Positions 9,935 through 24,000 of a stretch of DNA of 64,000 nucleotides are shown in pieces. The stretch is from Pelecanus crispus (Eukaryota > Chordata > Aves > Pelecaniformes > Pelecanidae). Under the pieces are notes generated by a model that worked only from the letters and a program-made list of their open reading frames with translations, was not told the origin of the DNA and ran no database searches. The number at the start of each line of letters is the position of its first letter. Position 1 is the stretch's first letter. The position numbers and the translations under genes were made by a program. Location of the stretch: NCBI RefSeq assembly GCF_030463565.1, contig NC_134652.1, positions 17,213,397-17,277,396 on the forward strand. Reading direction: 5' to 3'.

Positions 9935-12870
9935 GCTGTGCTCTGTCCCGGGATAGGTGCACATAGTCCTGCTGAGGTGCAGCGCAGGTGCTGACTCCCT
10001 TTGCCACCTGCTCCCTGAGCCCAAGCCTGGGCTGACGCCGCTTCTCTGCTCTGTTCCAGCTCTCCCGTCCCAAGTGAAAGGCAGGTGTCGCTTCCTGAAA
10101 CCAGCCAGCAAGGGTACAAAGAGGCACGGGCCCAATCACTGCAAGCCCTGGCCTTCTCCACCTGCTGCCCAAAGTAATCAGTAACCAGCCCCGAGGAGGG
10201 AGGCCGGGGCTGGGCAGGCTCTCACTGCCCAAACCGGCTCCACAGCTTTACCAAAGCCTCTCTGCAGGCAGCTCAGAGGCAGGGAAAAGGAGGGCACTGG
10301 AGCATGCGGAGGCCCTGCCCCAAGACCAACATCCTCAGGGAAAGGAAACCGCACGTGAGACCGCGGGAAGCCACAGACCAGAGCTGGGATACCAGATCTC
10401 CTTCCCCTGCCTTCAGGCTCCTGCCGGCATGGAGGCTAAACAACGCGGTCTAGCAGAGTCTGGGCGCTCCTCCACACCTCACTGGGGAAACTGAGGCCTT
10501 CAGGCTGCCCCTGGCTCAAACCTGATGCTGAGCCTGTCCTTTTCCCAGCCCTCACCCACAGGTCCTGGGAAGAGCTGAAGATAAGCAGCTCCCTGCACGA
10601 CAGAACATCCCCGAGCGGTGCCTACGCAGTGCCATACAGCCACAGCTGCCTGGTTCCCTGCTCCAGGGCGAACGGCTGGTACCCTGGTTATAGGAACAGG
10701 CCTGAAGGGAGTATCTAGGTTATGGAGTCCACTGCCAACACACAACATAAGATTCCACGGTGCTATAGAAACATGTGCTCCTCTCGCTGCAGGGCGCAAC
10801 ATATTCCCAGTTTTCCATACCAAATGCAGGAGCTCCTACGAGAAACCAAGAGACAACCACAACATGCCCAAGACAGAAAGCAGGAGCGTCCATGCATGTC
10901 ATCCATGTCTCAGGTTCTTGAAACACTTGTTAGGTATGCACAGCCAATGCTCCCAAGCTGGTAGAAGACAAAAATAAAACCAATGGACCAACCTACTCCA
11001 ACTGCAGGAGGGCAATCCTGCCCAAGCCTGGTGATAAGTAAAACCCCCAGGGTACACACAAGACACACAAAAGAGGCAACCTGCAGATTTGAAACACGTA
11101 TTTTAGAAAGCCACATACTTTCTTTGGCTCCCCAAAGGACACACCACGGGGCTGGGCTCCCCCAAGACTACGCCAGCCCTACTTTGGTTGCTCATTAATG
11201 CTTAGGGAAACCTCTTCTCCCTCCCATGTGCCTCCATGTTCCCCTAACAGTGGGAAGGCAGAAGCCATGCCTGAGGCATTGTGCAAACACATTTTGCTGA
11301 GCTAATGCACCATCGGGTTACAGCAAGCCTGAGATGCTCTCTGGCCACACTCAGATGTGGCAGGAAGGATGCAACAGAGCTTGAGTGGGGCACATCTTTA
11401 AAGACCAGAGAGGCTACTTATAAATTCTCAGGACTACTAAGGGGATAACTTGACGGGTAGGATGTCTCAATATAGTTAGTTCCTGCCTAAAACTTCCAGT
11501 TCCAGTAACCAACAGGGCACAGGTTCCGCAGGATCCGTCCTCTGCCAGGAAGCACTGGGACAGTAAGAGACATTTCCCAGCAAGATCTATCCCATAAGAT
11601 CTACCCCTTGATCCAGCCCAGATTTTCCTCTTCCTACCTCCACGTTATTTCATCTAGCCTCAAGTCCTCTAAACCTCCTTCCAAGCATCCCTCTTGCACA
11701 CCATTGACGTGGAGGTTGTTTGTCGCCCTGTTTCCCTGGTACACACATAACAGCCTTCATTCCCATGTGCTCTGCATCAGATGTGATCCTGCAGCAAAGC
11801 GCCTGGGCTCCCCAGCATGGATTAAGCAGTGGGAGGATGGAGGCAATGAAGTTAGAGTGAGTAATCCCCAGGCAGGAGTTGGCATTTCACTCCACCTCCC
11901 GCATGCAGTGCCCACATTTCCTGCACATTGTGGGTTTTGATAATAGAACTGCAGTGTCAGAGCTCCTGGGAGAAGCTGGGGAAGGGACCGTGGGAGATGT
12001 ACGTACGTAGTCCTGTCTTTCCACTTTGTCTACTGTAATACCAAGTATAACATAATTAACAGCACTGATCTTCATATGGCATCTTTGGGTTCTGATAAAA
12101 ACAGGGTAAATTTATCCTCCCTGAGTAATTTTTCTGGTCTGCAAGGACAAAAGTCATCTTTTTGGCTACAGACATGCTGCAATTTAAAGCTCTTTGTTGC
12201 TGTTACCAACAGTGCAGCGTCATTTTCCTGTCCTGAAATTCTGGACTCCATGGACAGCAGGAGCACATGGGGAGGCTTTACTTTTTGCCCACTAACCCTC
12301 CCCACTCCCAGGCCAGGTTCAGCACCCTTCTGTGCATCCCCTCTGATCTGAGTGACAAGTCCCCAAATGTCTGTATCACCATCAGAGCAGAAACCGCAGG
12401 AAACCCAGCACCCTGACAGACTGAGGGCAGACACGCTGCAGACATCAACTCAAATCTCAACTGCATGACCACCAGCAAAGCCACTCTGAAGCTGCTGCTC
12501 ATTCCCCTACAGCTAAGAGGGGGTGAGGCAGGGAGGTTGAGCTTGCAGCAGCTGTGTTTTTGCTTGAGAGCAAGGACACACTGGGAATGGACTGGATGAG
12601 GTCTCTGGATGTACGGTGGGTCTGGAAGAGGAGATGGGAGATTTGGAAGGAAAAGGGGGTGGGGAAGGCCAGGGCTGAGGGATGTCCAGAGAATGACACT
12701 GTGGTTCTCCAAGGCAAAATCATGATAATTTGTACTGCAACAACGCTTACAAAATGACCAAAATCAGGAATTGAAGAAGGAAGTATAAGACTGGCTCCAA
12801 CAGTGCACGTACACGGCAGGGGCCAGGTGACCCCCTCAAGCACCTCCATCCCATGCCGCTGCAGACTCAC
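9935..12870 (-). other. DNMBP: DNMBP intron between the SH3/linker exon and the alternative exon
   Basis: No exon was recognised here. The part next to 9935 (up to about 10.5 kb) would hold the promoter and 5' UTR of the alternative exon; I found no TATA box close to it. A GGGGAAACTGAGGC block near 10.48 kb may be a MIR remnant. Confidence 0.5.
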
Positions 12871-14814
12871 CTCTCAGCTCCTGCAGCTCCACACTGAGGG
12901 TCTCGATGTTTGAGTCACAGAAATCAAGGTTTTCCAGGGTCTCCGCTCTCACCAGCTCATCCTGCTGCTCCTCCAGCATCAGGCTTAGCTCAGCGCGGGT
13001 CTTGCCGTAGGCCTCCAGGTCTCGCTCCACCTCTCCGATCCTCGTCAGCAGAATGGAACGGGGGGAAGCTGATCCTGCCCGCGTCATGTCCTCACGTCCC
13101 TCCTCTGCCCGCTGCTCCTGGGCGCTGGACTGAAGCTGCGGAGGGGCCACGCTCCTCCGCTGGTTGCTTGACGGAGGCCGGGGCGCAGGCCGGGAGGGCT
13201 TCACTGAGAAGGACAGAGACCTGCCTTTGGGCACCTGGCCACCCAGCGTGTGCACAGGGGTCGTCGCAAGGCTGCTGGGCCGAGGAGGGGGTGGCCTCAG
13301 GGCCTTCCTCCTCTCTGGCTGCCTGGCGTGGGGGACACACTCAGGAGACCCACGGACAATGTCCTTCTCAGAGCTGTAGTCCAAGATAGAGAAGTGTCGG
13401 GAGACCCTGTCCTGCTCAGCACCAGTAGTTGTCAGACTCTTCTCAAACTGCGCCAGCTGCTCTGTCAGTTTGGAGTCGAGGTCCGTGCAGCCGTCCCCCT
13501 GCGCTGCGAGCGGGCAGCATTCCGCCCAGCTCCCAGCCCATGTGTCCAGGCCCACCTGGGCACCTCCCAAGCTGGAGGAACAAGGTTTGGACTTCTCCTG
13601 TTGGCTGTCCACCCAATCGTCCAGGTCCTGGGTGCTGCACCGGCTCTCCTGGGGCTCGGATGCTGCCCAGCTATTAGGAGAAGAAATTGCCTGGCTCCTG
13701 CAAGGATCTGTGGGGGAGCAGGGAGCCGGTGGGGGCACAGTGGGACTGTCTCCATCTTGCTCAGGCAGGGTGTGAGTTTCTGAGTTTCCTGGGGAGGCTG
13801 AAATGGTCCCCACAGGCTCCACCTTGCCTGCTTGGCCAGGCCTGTTGCCCTGTTGGGGAGGCTGCTGAGCAGCAGGGAGAAGGCCATTGACCGTCTTTGT
13901 GCAGTCAGAGGGGAGGGAGTCTGCTGTGCCTTTGGGATGTGGCTCTTGGTGTCCAGTGCCAGGAAAGGCCTGATGCTGTTTCAAATCTGTGCCAAGATGG
14001 CCCTCTGTTCTCCCTGCCATGTGAGACAAAATGGTGTCAGGCTCAGGGTGTGCAGCCAAGCCATCCCCCTTTTCCCTGCCATCTTTCCCTGGCAAAGGAA
14101 GAGCTTTGGAGCAGGTGCTTTCCGGGTCTTGAGGGACAGTGACTCCACAGCTGCCTCCACCTTGGGGATCCCCAGCACCCGCCTTTTCTCTGCAAGGCTC
14201 AGAGGCTTCCAGCCTCACAAATCTGTGTGGAAAGATGCCACGTTTCCCCCTCAGCTCCCCCTCCAGCCAGCCATCCTCCAGAATGCCTATGATCCGAATC
14301 CTGTCACCCACGTCAAAATCCAGTTCCTTGGACTCCAGGGCTTGGAACTGATAGAGGGCAACACCATAGGTACTCCCTGGCTCCTCCTCCTCCTTGGGGG
14401 GCATCTCCACTGACCCATTGGTGTCACAAGTCCCTGTGGGCTCTGGATCCACTGAGGTTCCTGGTGCTCGCAGAGGAGTGAGCAGTTCCACAAAGCCCTC
14501 TGGGAAGATGCCCCTGCAGCCTCTGAGCTCGCCTTCGAACCAGCCAGGCTCTGGGACACCAACAATGTTGATCACATCCCCTTCCCTGAAGTCCAGTTCC
14601 TCCTCCAGCTGAGCAGACAGGTCCATCAGGGCCCGGGCTTGGCCCAGTGAGTAGGCAGGCACCTCCAGGAGAGCACTCTGGGACAGCTGACGGCTCCGAA
14701 CTGAAAGGCACAGCTCCCGCACACATGATGAGGGGAAAAAGCCCTTGGAACCCCAGCTGCTTCGGCCCTGCAGCCAGCTAGAGGCTAGGGAGCCCCCCAG
14801 GATCACCAGGTCTC
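12871..14814 (-). CDS. DNMBP: DNMBP large exon: rest of SH3-2, SH3-3, SH3-4, linker, coiled coil
   Basis: The acceptor is CCCTGCAG with the exon starting at 14814 (completing the Gly of RGDLVIL). The donor is AGAG|GTGAGT, with the exon ending at 12871. The exon is 1944 nt and phase 1 at both ends, so skipping it would keep the frame. The open frame runs on past the acceptor into the intron, which is not coding. Confidence 0.95.
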
Positions 14815-17800
14815 CTGCAGGGAATGAGACACACCAGTTCAAAACTGCCCTCATGATTGCTTCCCACCTCTTATTCCTGCCTCCCCATGTCCTTCCTGGC
14901 TGTGGGTAAGGTCTAGCACTCTGCACAGAGCACAGTGCGTGTTGGGTATGCACAAGAGCACAGCAGGGAGGTAAGGCATGAAGCATCGGCAGCCTCTTGC
15001 ACACACACCTAAGATACATAGTTTTGGCTGCTAAGCCATGAAGGTGCACCAAAGCTTTGATTTCTCCCCCCAAATGCAAGTCTAAGATTTGGGGATTGGA
15101 CGTCAGTTAAAAGGCAGCCGTAAGTTTACTGTGATCACACGACTCCAATATTTGGAGTTTCAAGAGCAATGATGGATCATGTGAAACTGGTGTCAGAGTG
15201 GCAGAAGCCCAAAGGGCCATGGTGGATTTGACATGACCCATGCCATGAGGTATTAGGAAATCCTCTGTCTCTCCTGCCACTCTAGGCAGGATGCCGTGAC
15301 TAGGTTCACGCTTCTGGGAGGACAGCGAGGGTTATGAGATGCAAAGGAAAGGAAGGGAATGGAGATTACCTCTCTGCAATGACAAGCTCCCTGGCTCTTG
15401 AGACGTGAAGTCACTGGTACAAACAAACAGTTTTTCTCCTTGCTTCAAAGGGGGAATATCCACAGGTTCCACAAAGCTGCTAGGAAACTGCCCTAAAATG
15501 AGAAGCAGTTGTCAGCAATGAGTCTTTCCTGTAGCCCACCACCATTCTGTCCACCCTCCTTCCAGATTTTGGGATCTATTCATCTCCTGCTAAAGGAAAA
15601 TAACCAGCTACCCAGGGTGCTTCAATAGCGTGGTGGAAGAGGAACGGGTTTGGGAGTCAAGAATTCCTGAGGTTTTAAATGCTTCAGAGCTAACGGAGAA
15701 CAAAAAGCTTTGTGCCCTTGGCCCACTCCAGGCAATCAACAGGCTGTGTTCATTACTGGGACTATGCCATCAGCATGGAGTTTCTGGGAACAGACATACT
15801 AGGTTTTCTCTGCTTTCATTGCTTGCTTCCCAACTTAGAGCCATGATGAGGGCTGAGAGATCCAGTAGTGCTGGACCACGAGACCAGTGTCTTGCAACCG
15901 AGCACATCCATCTGGTGCTCCTCACTCCGTAAGCCTTGGCCCCTGCACGGCCTCAGTGCAGAAGTCAGGCCACCACCCTTGGGATGGCCACATCTGTGAG
16001 TCACAGGCTCTGTCACAGCTTCAGTGCTGCTAAGGCTCCATGAACCTTCCCCACTTTATCACTTCTGTGCAGCTATTTCACCATGGCACCCATTGCTGAG
16101 CGCCCAGCTATTCTGAACAGGCCACAGCCAGACAGGGCAGTGCACACTTGTTGGCCACTACAAGACACCACTCAGCTACTAATTTCAGTCCTGGGAGCAC
16201 AGGACATGGCAGAGCCCGCTGCAAAGGCCGCTAAAAATGACATTCCTCTCTTTCATAATTTGTGGCAAGGGGCTATGACGGACTATGGGCCAGAAGCACT
16301 TCCAGAATTCACTCTTGATGACCTAATATGGCATCCACGTTCTCCAGTAAAACCTGGAGACACCATATCCTAGACACGCAGAACTTTGCACTGGGTTTAG
16401 GCAGTTTGGCATCTGCTGTCATTAGCCTGAGGTGCAACCAGCAGCCCACAGGCTGCTAGTCTCAGTGGCTTCCTTCACAGTTTTAAACAATTCTACCTCT
16501 TTCTCCATGTCTTAGTTTCCTGCTCTGTACATGGAAACAACCTAAACTTCTAACTCAGAAAGGAAGTCATGGAGCTACATTAATTATTCCCCAGAGTACT
16601 GCGTATTATTATTGGTAGGCTGCAGCGCCTCCACAGCTTCAATTCAAAAGTGCTTTTACAATTTCCTACAACTTTAGCTTAGAAAATTGGGCAGAAAACT
16701 ACAACAGCTGTTCCAAGGGAAAGCAGGAATGCAAGTTTTGAGTTAAAGGTCATTAAAAACCATTTGGTTTGACTTCAGTGTGTTTCTTTATCTTTGTGCT
16801 ATGACACACATCTGCTTATTATTCCTTAATAGCTTCATCTTCTTGAGAACAAGTACATCAATTATGCTGGGAGACAAAACTGTGGTGAAGCAGATACTGG
16901 TGATTTCTGCAGAAGTAATTTGTGCCCAGTGACTTCAGCAGCAGCAGCAGGATCAGGCACGCGTGTATTCAATGCCATTTATCAGCTATGTGGAGCACAG
17001 GAGAGAAGTCCTCCTCTCCACCTTTGCTCCTTTCCATCTTTGTTTTAGCCAGGAGACAGTCTGCGGCTGTTAGCAGAGCCCAGACTGCTACTACAATAGC
17101 AGCCCCATCTCCACGGCCAGGGATGAGACTCCAGTCCCACCCTCATGCTGAAGACAGTCAGGCTTATGCTTTGAAGTGGCCTGGTTTTCATCTCCCTGAG
17201 AGCTCACACATGCTCTCAACATCAGTATTAAGATGAGAAAGAGCTGCTTAAACAGGGACTGTGAGTCTCTGTGTGTTTCACTAAGAGCATTTTGCTGTTT
17301 CAGAAGTTTCTTACATCCCTCCAAGAGTTTAAGAGACTTGCACACTACTTTAGGCACCCAGATATTGATGGCAGCCTGCGCAGGAAAAGTGCTTTAAAGC
17401 GGAAAGGAGGAAGTGGGGCTGAGACAGAGGGCTTGGAGGGACACACGGATTCTGTCGCTGTGTCTCCCACTGACTTGACCTGACAAGGTCACTTGGATGT
17501 GGATGCATTTCCACTCTCAGTGCATCTGTTTCCTCTCTCCCCTTCCACTGCCACAGTGGGTCAGAGCATAAACTAGCCAGGAAATGGGCTGTCTCAGCAC
17601 AGAGCAACCAGTATTGTGAAGCTCTCATCTCCTCGAGAACTGACCCTCCACTAATCTCTCTCAAAAACCAACAAACAGTTGACGCAAAGCTGGCAGGAGA
17701 CAAGTGGCGGGCAACCCGCATCCTCAGTCCCAAGAAAAGTCCCATGAAAGACTTAGTAAATCAGATCTGGTCCTGCACAGCACTGGCCAAGGGAAGGTGT

Positions 17801-18010
17801 GCTCATGGAGTGAACATTTACCTGGCATATGTATGGATCCAGGTGCAGGCATTTCCAGCTCTTACCTGTGACACCTTCCTTCTTGCCGAGGAGCCAGAAT
17901 TCATCCACCACGGCCAGCACCTCGATGACATCTCCCACGAAGAGGGGCAGCTCTTCAGAGACGCTGGGACAGAAATCAAAGACTGCTCGTACCACAGAGC
18001 CAACCTCCAT
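12871..18010 (-). CDS. DNMBP: DNMBP (Tuba), N-terminal coding half: four SH3 domains, proline-rich linker, coiled coil
   Basis: DNMBP is a scaffold and Cdc42 exchange factor that links dynamin (through its N-terminal SH3 domains) to actin regulators at cell junctions. Three coding exons (18010-17866, 15492-15370, 14814-12871) join in phase 1 throughout and give 737 codons plus one base. SH3-1 (about residues 5-60) has [19 protein letters not shown] and PSSFVE. SH3-2 follows across the exon 2/3 border and ends [12 protein letters not shown]3-3 contains [20 protein letters not shown], and SH3-4 contains [15 protein letters not shown] long low-complexity linker follows, with the proline-rich [12 protein letters not shown], then a coiled coil ([20 protein letters not shown] onward) that in the family sits just before the DH domain. 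The match to human Tuba is strong over the SH3 domains and coiled coil and weak in the linker. The gene is cut by the window: DH, BAR-like and C-terminal SH3 exons are missing. Confidence 0.96.
15370..15492 (-). CDS. DNMBP: DNMBP exon: end of SH3-1 and start of SH3-2
   Basis: This 123-nt exon has acceptor TTTTAG|GG and donor AGAG|GTAATC. It encodes [20 protein letters not shown] and then [19 protein letters not shown], matching human Tuba at the SH3-1/SH3-2 border. Too short to stand out as an open frame; found from splice sites and homology. Confidence 0.93.
15628..15690 (+). repeat. Possible MIR-like SINE fragment
   Basis: The GGTTTGGGAGTCAAGAATTC segment resembles the MIR stretch that has GGCTTTGGAGTCAGACAGAC in the consensus. 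It lies in a DNMBP intron and is strongly diverged. Confidence 0.35.
16492..16552 (+). repeat. MIR-like SINE fragment
   Basis: The CCATGTCTTAGTTTCCTGCT run followed by CTGTACATGG matches the MIR pattern CTTAGTTTCCTCATCTGTAAAATGG. It lies in the DNMBP intron between the first two coding exons. Confidence 0.4.
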
Positions 18011-18044
18011 TGCGTGGGGTCTGAAGGCGGATCGGCACCTAAGG
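17866..18044 (-). CDS. DNMBP: DNMBP first coding exon (start codon, SH3-1)
   Basis: The start ATG is at 18010-18008 and opens [20 protein letters not shown], nearly identical to the human N-terminus. The donor is ACAG|GTAAGA (exon end 17866, phase 1). A likely acceptor is GTGTCTCAG (exon start 18044), with a perfect CTAAC branch-point match about 23 nt upstream. This gives 34 nt of 5' UTR in the exon. A second AG 6 nt further in could also be used. Confidence 0.93.
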
Positions 18045-21000
18045 CTGAGACACAGCGGGAAGTTTGTTAGCAGCCAGAAACACCTGAAATTATCACATAT
18101 ATGCTCAGAAAGTAAAACTCTTCCTGAGCACAAGAGGCAGGAACAGTGCAAAGGGGTCCTATCTTGAGCTCGCTGAAACCCCTTGCCTTGTGAAGCATGC
18201 CGCAGGAGCCAAGGGTCTCCAGCAATGCAGCCCCCATGGTCCAACCCTGCCTTGTCCAGCCCCTCTGGCTATCTCTGTGGGGACACGTGTTTGTGCTGCA
18301 ATGGTGGGAGAAGCGACAAGAAAATTGGAAGTGAATTCCGATCAGGAAGGAAGCAAGAGGAGGGGAGGAAGCTCAGCGCTTCCCTGACATGCAGGGCAGA
18401 GCCCTGAGCCCGCCAGGGCCGGGTGGGCAGAGAGCACCACTCACTTGCGTGGTCCCACCATGCGTGCTCCGTCAGGACAGACACAGGCATCCCCCTCCCC
18501 ACACCACCGCTCAGGGTCACAGGAACTGTGTGCTGGAGTAGTGTCACACTGCCCAGCAAGAGAACAGGTACAAGGTACACTCAAGCAAGTTCACCCCACC
18601 ACCCTCTTCCCACTGGCAAACTCTTCCCACCCCTGCCTGGGCTGACCCAGCCTGGGCATCCTCAGACCTGGCTGGAAATGCCCCTCCTGCCTTCTAGGTA
18701 CCAGGCTCAGCCATTCCCTGGGAGGCCTCACCATGGCTCTTGGCAGAAGCCAGGCTGAGATGAGGGTGCAGACCCTGTCCCAAGGTTCTAGGAGCCAAGG
18801 CTGAAACCTCCCCTGACAGGGGACCTGAAGGCAGGCAAAGATGATCATGGGCTATGTCCCCTCCTCTGGAAGCAGCTGCTGAGCCAGGACACTTTTCTGT
18901 ATCATCTTTGCTTTGTACCAAGCAGCCTCACCATCAAGGCAATACACCGCACCAAGGTAGCAGCAGTCCTGCTGCTTCAGCTGCTCCTTCTCCTCCTTCC
19001 AGATCCCTTAGGAGGGGAACTGAAAGGTTTCAAGGCAACAAGGAACCCTAAGATTAATCCTCAACATCTGCACCTCAGACAGGTGAGTGCTTCCCTTCAT
19101 CTTACCGTCCCACTGCAATTACGGGCAGAGCATGGCACTGCTGACACCTCTCTGAGGTGCTTTCAGAGCCCTCCCCTCTGCAATGCTGGGACGTCAGCAT
19201 CCTTCCCACCAGCCCCCCTGACACAGGCTGCTTTCCTCTCACATTACAAGCAGAGTCCCTACTCCATCCAGTCAGACACAACTTCCCTGCAATAGAACCC
19301 AACCTCCTCCCCTCCCAAAGCACCTCTACGTGCACGGTGAACAGCCACCCTCCAAGCGCCAAGCAGCTGGCAATACCCGTCCTGTACTCAGCACGGCTTG
19401 TCAAACCGTCCCGCCTAGCCAACAGCAGAAAGAGCACGGTGATGACACACACCACCACCCACAGCAAACACACAGGGCCCCTGGGACCCCCATTTCTCCA
19501 TACCAGCTGCGCTTGGCCCACCTGAGCCCCGGAGAGTCAGGAAGAGGGGACGCTAAAACAGGGAGGAGAAAAACATCCCTGCTGATGAGGTGCAGCCAAC
19601 TTCCAGCGAGAGTGCCAGCAGGGGATCCAGCCAGGGAAAGGCTTTCTGCTGACGGGACTGCTCTGTTTATCCAGTCCGACTCACCTCCTGGGAACAAAGC
19701 GGGTTTGTACTCGGCAGGAACAGCTTCCTCAGCACGTCCCTCCCCACCCCCAGCCGTGCCCCTGCTGCAGCCAGCACACTGCGCCCCGGCCCCCGGCCAC
19801 CCTCACCTCTGCCGTCCCATCCGTCACTCCTATTGCTCTCCACTGCCTTCCCCGTAGCACGTGGGCTCCTTGGGGCACAGGCTGTCCCTTTGTCACCAGC
19901 GTTGTGCTGGCTGGACAAACAAAGAGCCCAATATCCAGCAGCCGACAGCACTTTGCTACCAAAAAGAGATGAATGGACTGGAGTGAATCAGGAGCACAAA
20001 GAGCTGCAGTTCAGGGTAGCAGGAACCTACTGAGGCAGAAGGAGTAACAGTATTAAAAACATGACCATGTGGAGCAGGGAAAAAGATGGAAAAGGCATCA
20101 ATTAGCTTGAAAATACTAAAGACAAGGAAGGAGCCTTGCGCTGTTTGAGGTGGGGTGGGGTGGCTGGGGCACGCTGCTGCGTGCTCTGACAGGAACAGGA
20201 GAGCAGCAGCGACAGGCGCAGCAGTGGCAGCCCCTTGCAGGCACCTGGGGCTGCCCTCCACCCTGCAGACAGGCTGCTGACTGAGCTCGGGGGCCGAGGA
20301 ATCCTTGCCATACTTTGAATACGCAAACTTCACAGCTGCGCCGGACAAAGGGGGAGAAAAGTATTGCAGGCATAATTGCTGCCTGAGGGTAGTTTCTCCA
20401 GGAGCACACGATTATAGTAAGATCTCTTCCATTTCTTCCATCAAAGGTGTAATGTAAGAGTGAGCTGAGGAGTGCAAGGATCACAGCATATGTGCTGCAG
20501 ACCCAAACCCTGGCTTTGCTGCAGTCACTGGGGCTGAGGATACGGCCCTCCCACTGTCCGGGGCTCAGATCCTGCCCACGAAAACAGCAGTGTCACTTCC
20601 TTAACTCACCTGCAGCTCTGGGGACTTACTCATTAAAACGTACATGATTTTCCAATGAGGCAGAAGATAGAGAGGGGCAGGCAGGATTGCAACTGTTCCA
20701 CCATGTATATATTAACGTCAGTTACATTCATGTGAAAAGCATTCCCTGAGAGCCAGCTCATGAGGTAAGAAAGCGTGACGTAACTTCTGAAACTGCCAAA
20801 AAAAGAATCCCAGCAAGCTCATGTTCCCTCAGCAGTACCAAGAAGAGCAGGATCACTCCCTCACTCCATGTGAGTCTAGACAGTGTGCCCCTGTATTCGA
20901 AAGCAGTGAATCAGTCTTCTGGGGTTTGCTTGCTCCATAACATGAATTGAACACAAAATACTCTGTTTTCCAGGATCTTGGCCATGTCTTACTCCATGGA

Positions 21001-24000
21001 GTGCTGCCTGCCAACATCTTCTCCAAACCCCCACCTAGAGAAGCAAGTCTCCCAGCATCTTCCACACTGGAAACTTACTGAGTCCAGCTCTTCAGCTTTT
21101 ATGGCGGACCAGGGCATCTCCCACATCCACCCTAGACCTGGTGAAAACAAACATCCAGCAGCAGCTCGCACAGAGGCTCCAGCAGGAAGAGCAGATTGCA
21201 GGGAGAGCTGGGCTCCGCCTGCGATCCCCAGTGAGTCAGGGCTCCTGACAGCAGGCCAAGCACCATCCCCTCTCACCTCAGGGATGGGTGATTCCTGCCT
21301 GCCAGGGGGAGGGAGGGAAGGCTCCTCCACAACTGAGCAAACACTGGGACTTCACGCCGGCCGAGAGCAGGACTGCAAATTGCAGGACTCTTGCCCCCGC
21401 CCAGCAGCAGACCTGCATCCAAAGACAGCCTCACTGTGCAAGTATGAAGCTGCAGCGCAGCAGCGAACTCACCCCACTGAGAACATGCCGTCTCTGTCTC
21501 GCTGCCTGATCCTGCACAAACTAGGTAACGTGTTCCGACTGCAGCCCGCCCGGTGCCAAGCTCCAGGCCTAACACAACAGCATTGTGCAGCAAGGCAGAG
21601 TGGATTCCCAGAGCATTAATCACTCCCCCCAGCCTGCCTGCATGCACGCTCAGCACACATTAACATTACCTCCATGGAAGACTGCCTATCCCATTTGTCC
21701 ATTAGCTCTGGAGCGTGTCTGGTCCAGCGTGGGCTGATGAAAGGAGGGACCAGAATGAAATAACGGCTATTAACTCTGTTACAATATTGTTTTGAGACCT
21801 TCAGCACAGACTGGATCAAGCCACAGCAGCCAAGAGAAGGCATTTACACGCTGACTCAGGCAACTTCTTGTAACCCTCCTCTCTTTCTGCAGCTGGAATC
21901 GGGCAGGGCAGGGCAAGTCTCAAACAATGAACTCACCAGCACCAAATTATTGTCAGGCATTTGCTCAAAGTGCCATCACTTAGATGAAGGCAGACCTACT
22001 GAAGATGGTGATATAAATACCCTTTTTGTATCTTTTTGATGGTAAGTGTGAGCAAATGAGTCACTGATGAATTTCTGTACCTTAGAAACAGGAGTTCTGT
22101 CTTCCCTGGTTTTGCTGAAAGACACTGAAGCAAGGATTTCAAGCACTTAAGAGGAAAGGCAGCAACATGAAGAGACCATTTTAGGCTGATGACAAAAAGT
22201 ATTAATAGCACCAGTAAAAGGAGAGACCCAAAAGGTTTGCTGACAGCTAACCTGGTGGTATACCCAAAGTGCTGATCAGATCACAAGAGATAAAAAGCAG
22301 TAACGCATAGATGCCACAAATTTAGCAGAAGGGAAACCAAACTTCACAGGTGGTATCACCACTTGTTTCCCTATAAATAACATTTCATAGCTTCTCACTC
22401 AAAAGAGGCAGTGCTGTTAGAACTGGCTATGGTCAGGACTACAGCACTGTAACTGAGAAACTAACATATCACCAAACAGACCAAAAAATGCGGTGCGGGC
22501 TTCCACAGGCACACTTGGTTTGCACAAGAGTGACAAGAGTGACAAGTGGATTCTTGTGCAGCAGATGTCTCAGTTTCTTTAAAACCCTAGAGCCTGCCTG
22601 AGCAGTAGACCAGGAAGGAGTCAGATTCCCAGAAAGGAACAAAAGCCAAGTTTGTTGCACAATGAATAAAGAAATTAATATCAAAAATACTAAACAAATA
22701 CTGCCAGTTATCTTTTCTTAAAATTGAAAAATGCCATGCATTTCACCTATGCATTTTCATGCCTCCTTCCACTCATTATAGCTTAATGCCTGTTCACTGA
22801 AAACATAATCTACCCCCAGAGATGGAGATAAACCTCGGCCCTGTTCACTGCATTCTCCAGCTGCTGGGTCTGGCTTTGATACTTGCCACAGCTCTCACTG
22901 CATTCTAGGCTGCAGGATTGGTACCTAAGATGCAGTGGGAGGAAACCAAGAGTGCTGCTTGGCTTCTCGTGATTGTGTCAAGCTTACTAACTACATGCAG
23001 TGGCATCTTCCCTACTCTTTTCTCTGTTCCTCCCCATGGTCTCCAACCCTCCGTCCCTCCTCCTTACCCCACTGCATCTGCACAGCCTGCACAGTCCTCA
23101 TCCACACTTCAAGGGTAGGACATTGCCTGCACACCAGCACGCCCTGACCATTCATGCCAGCCTTCAGAGCTGCCCTGCCACCCGCAGTCACTCCCCCGGC
23201 TCAGAGCAGAACATGTTGCTCTGTAAGCTCTCGGAGGTCTTTGCTTGCCTGCACATTCCTGGGTGGGATAAACAATACCCTGTTGAGCCAGACTGCCTGG
23301 GCCCCGGCTGCAGATAGTGCCAATGCAGGGACTGCGGCTCCGGCAAACTGCAGAGCTGACCTTACAAACCCCAGAGAACAGACGAGGCAGCAAGCAGGGC
23401 AAAAACCTGCCGAATGGTGCAGAGGAGAGGTGTGTTCTCCCACCAGGGAAATGATGACTGCTGCAGCCTCTCGTTAAGACATGCTGCTTGTCTCAGCAGA
23501 TCCCAAAGAGCCCCCCCACTGAGCTTCACATAGTGGGAAACAGATCTCCTCTTACACACTCCATCTCCTAGCCCCATATGGCTCCCAGCCGGAAGAGGAA
23601 TCTCTTCACTTTAAAAGAAATAACTTCTTTTCCTTCATCTGTGACCTGACATATAAAAAAATCATTAAAATGAGTACATTTAGGTTGGATCACCAAGTCC
23701 TCCATCGCAGGACGAGGCTGAGGACAGGCTGGTTGCATTTGCATGGGGTAAGCGTAGCTTGGGGAAGAAGGAAGAGGAGCTTGTGCTGGGCCAGCCGGCG
23801 AGCAAAGTCAGTCATCTGGAAACTAGAGCACAGCATCAATTTTTAATGCAAAGCAGAACACCTTGCCACAACATGTGAGCAAAGAGACTGTGATGGATAT
23901 TTAATCTCTGGCACTGGGGACTCAAGCACGCAAAGGCCAGAACACCAGCTTAGGAGACAAGAGTTTCCCAAATTCTCTATGGAGTGCCTGCACGCACCTT

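Noticed and set aside
9191-9994. A 267-codon plus-strand frame
   Set aside because: It is the antisense of the repeat-bearing exon at 8683-9934; its own repeats (SLLPTLPFPFPIMSFTLTVV) are the mirror of the minus-strand units. It has no splice or start context of its own.
14815-15079. Upstream extension of the large DNMBP exon frame to a Met at 15079
   Set aside because: A clear acceptor at 14815 and phase agreement with the 15370-15492 exon show that the extension is intron.
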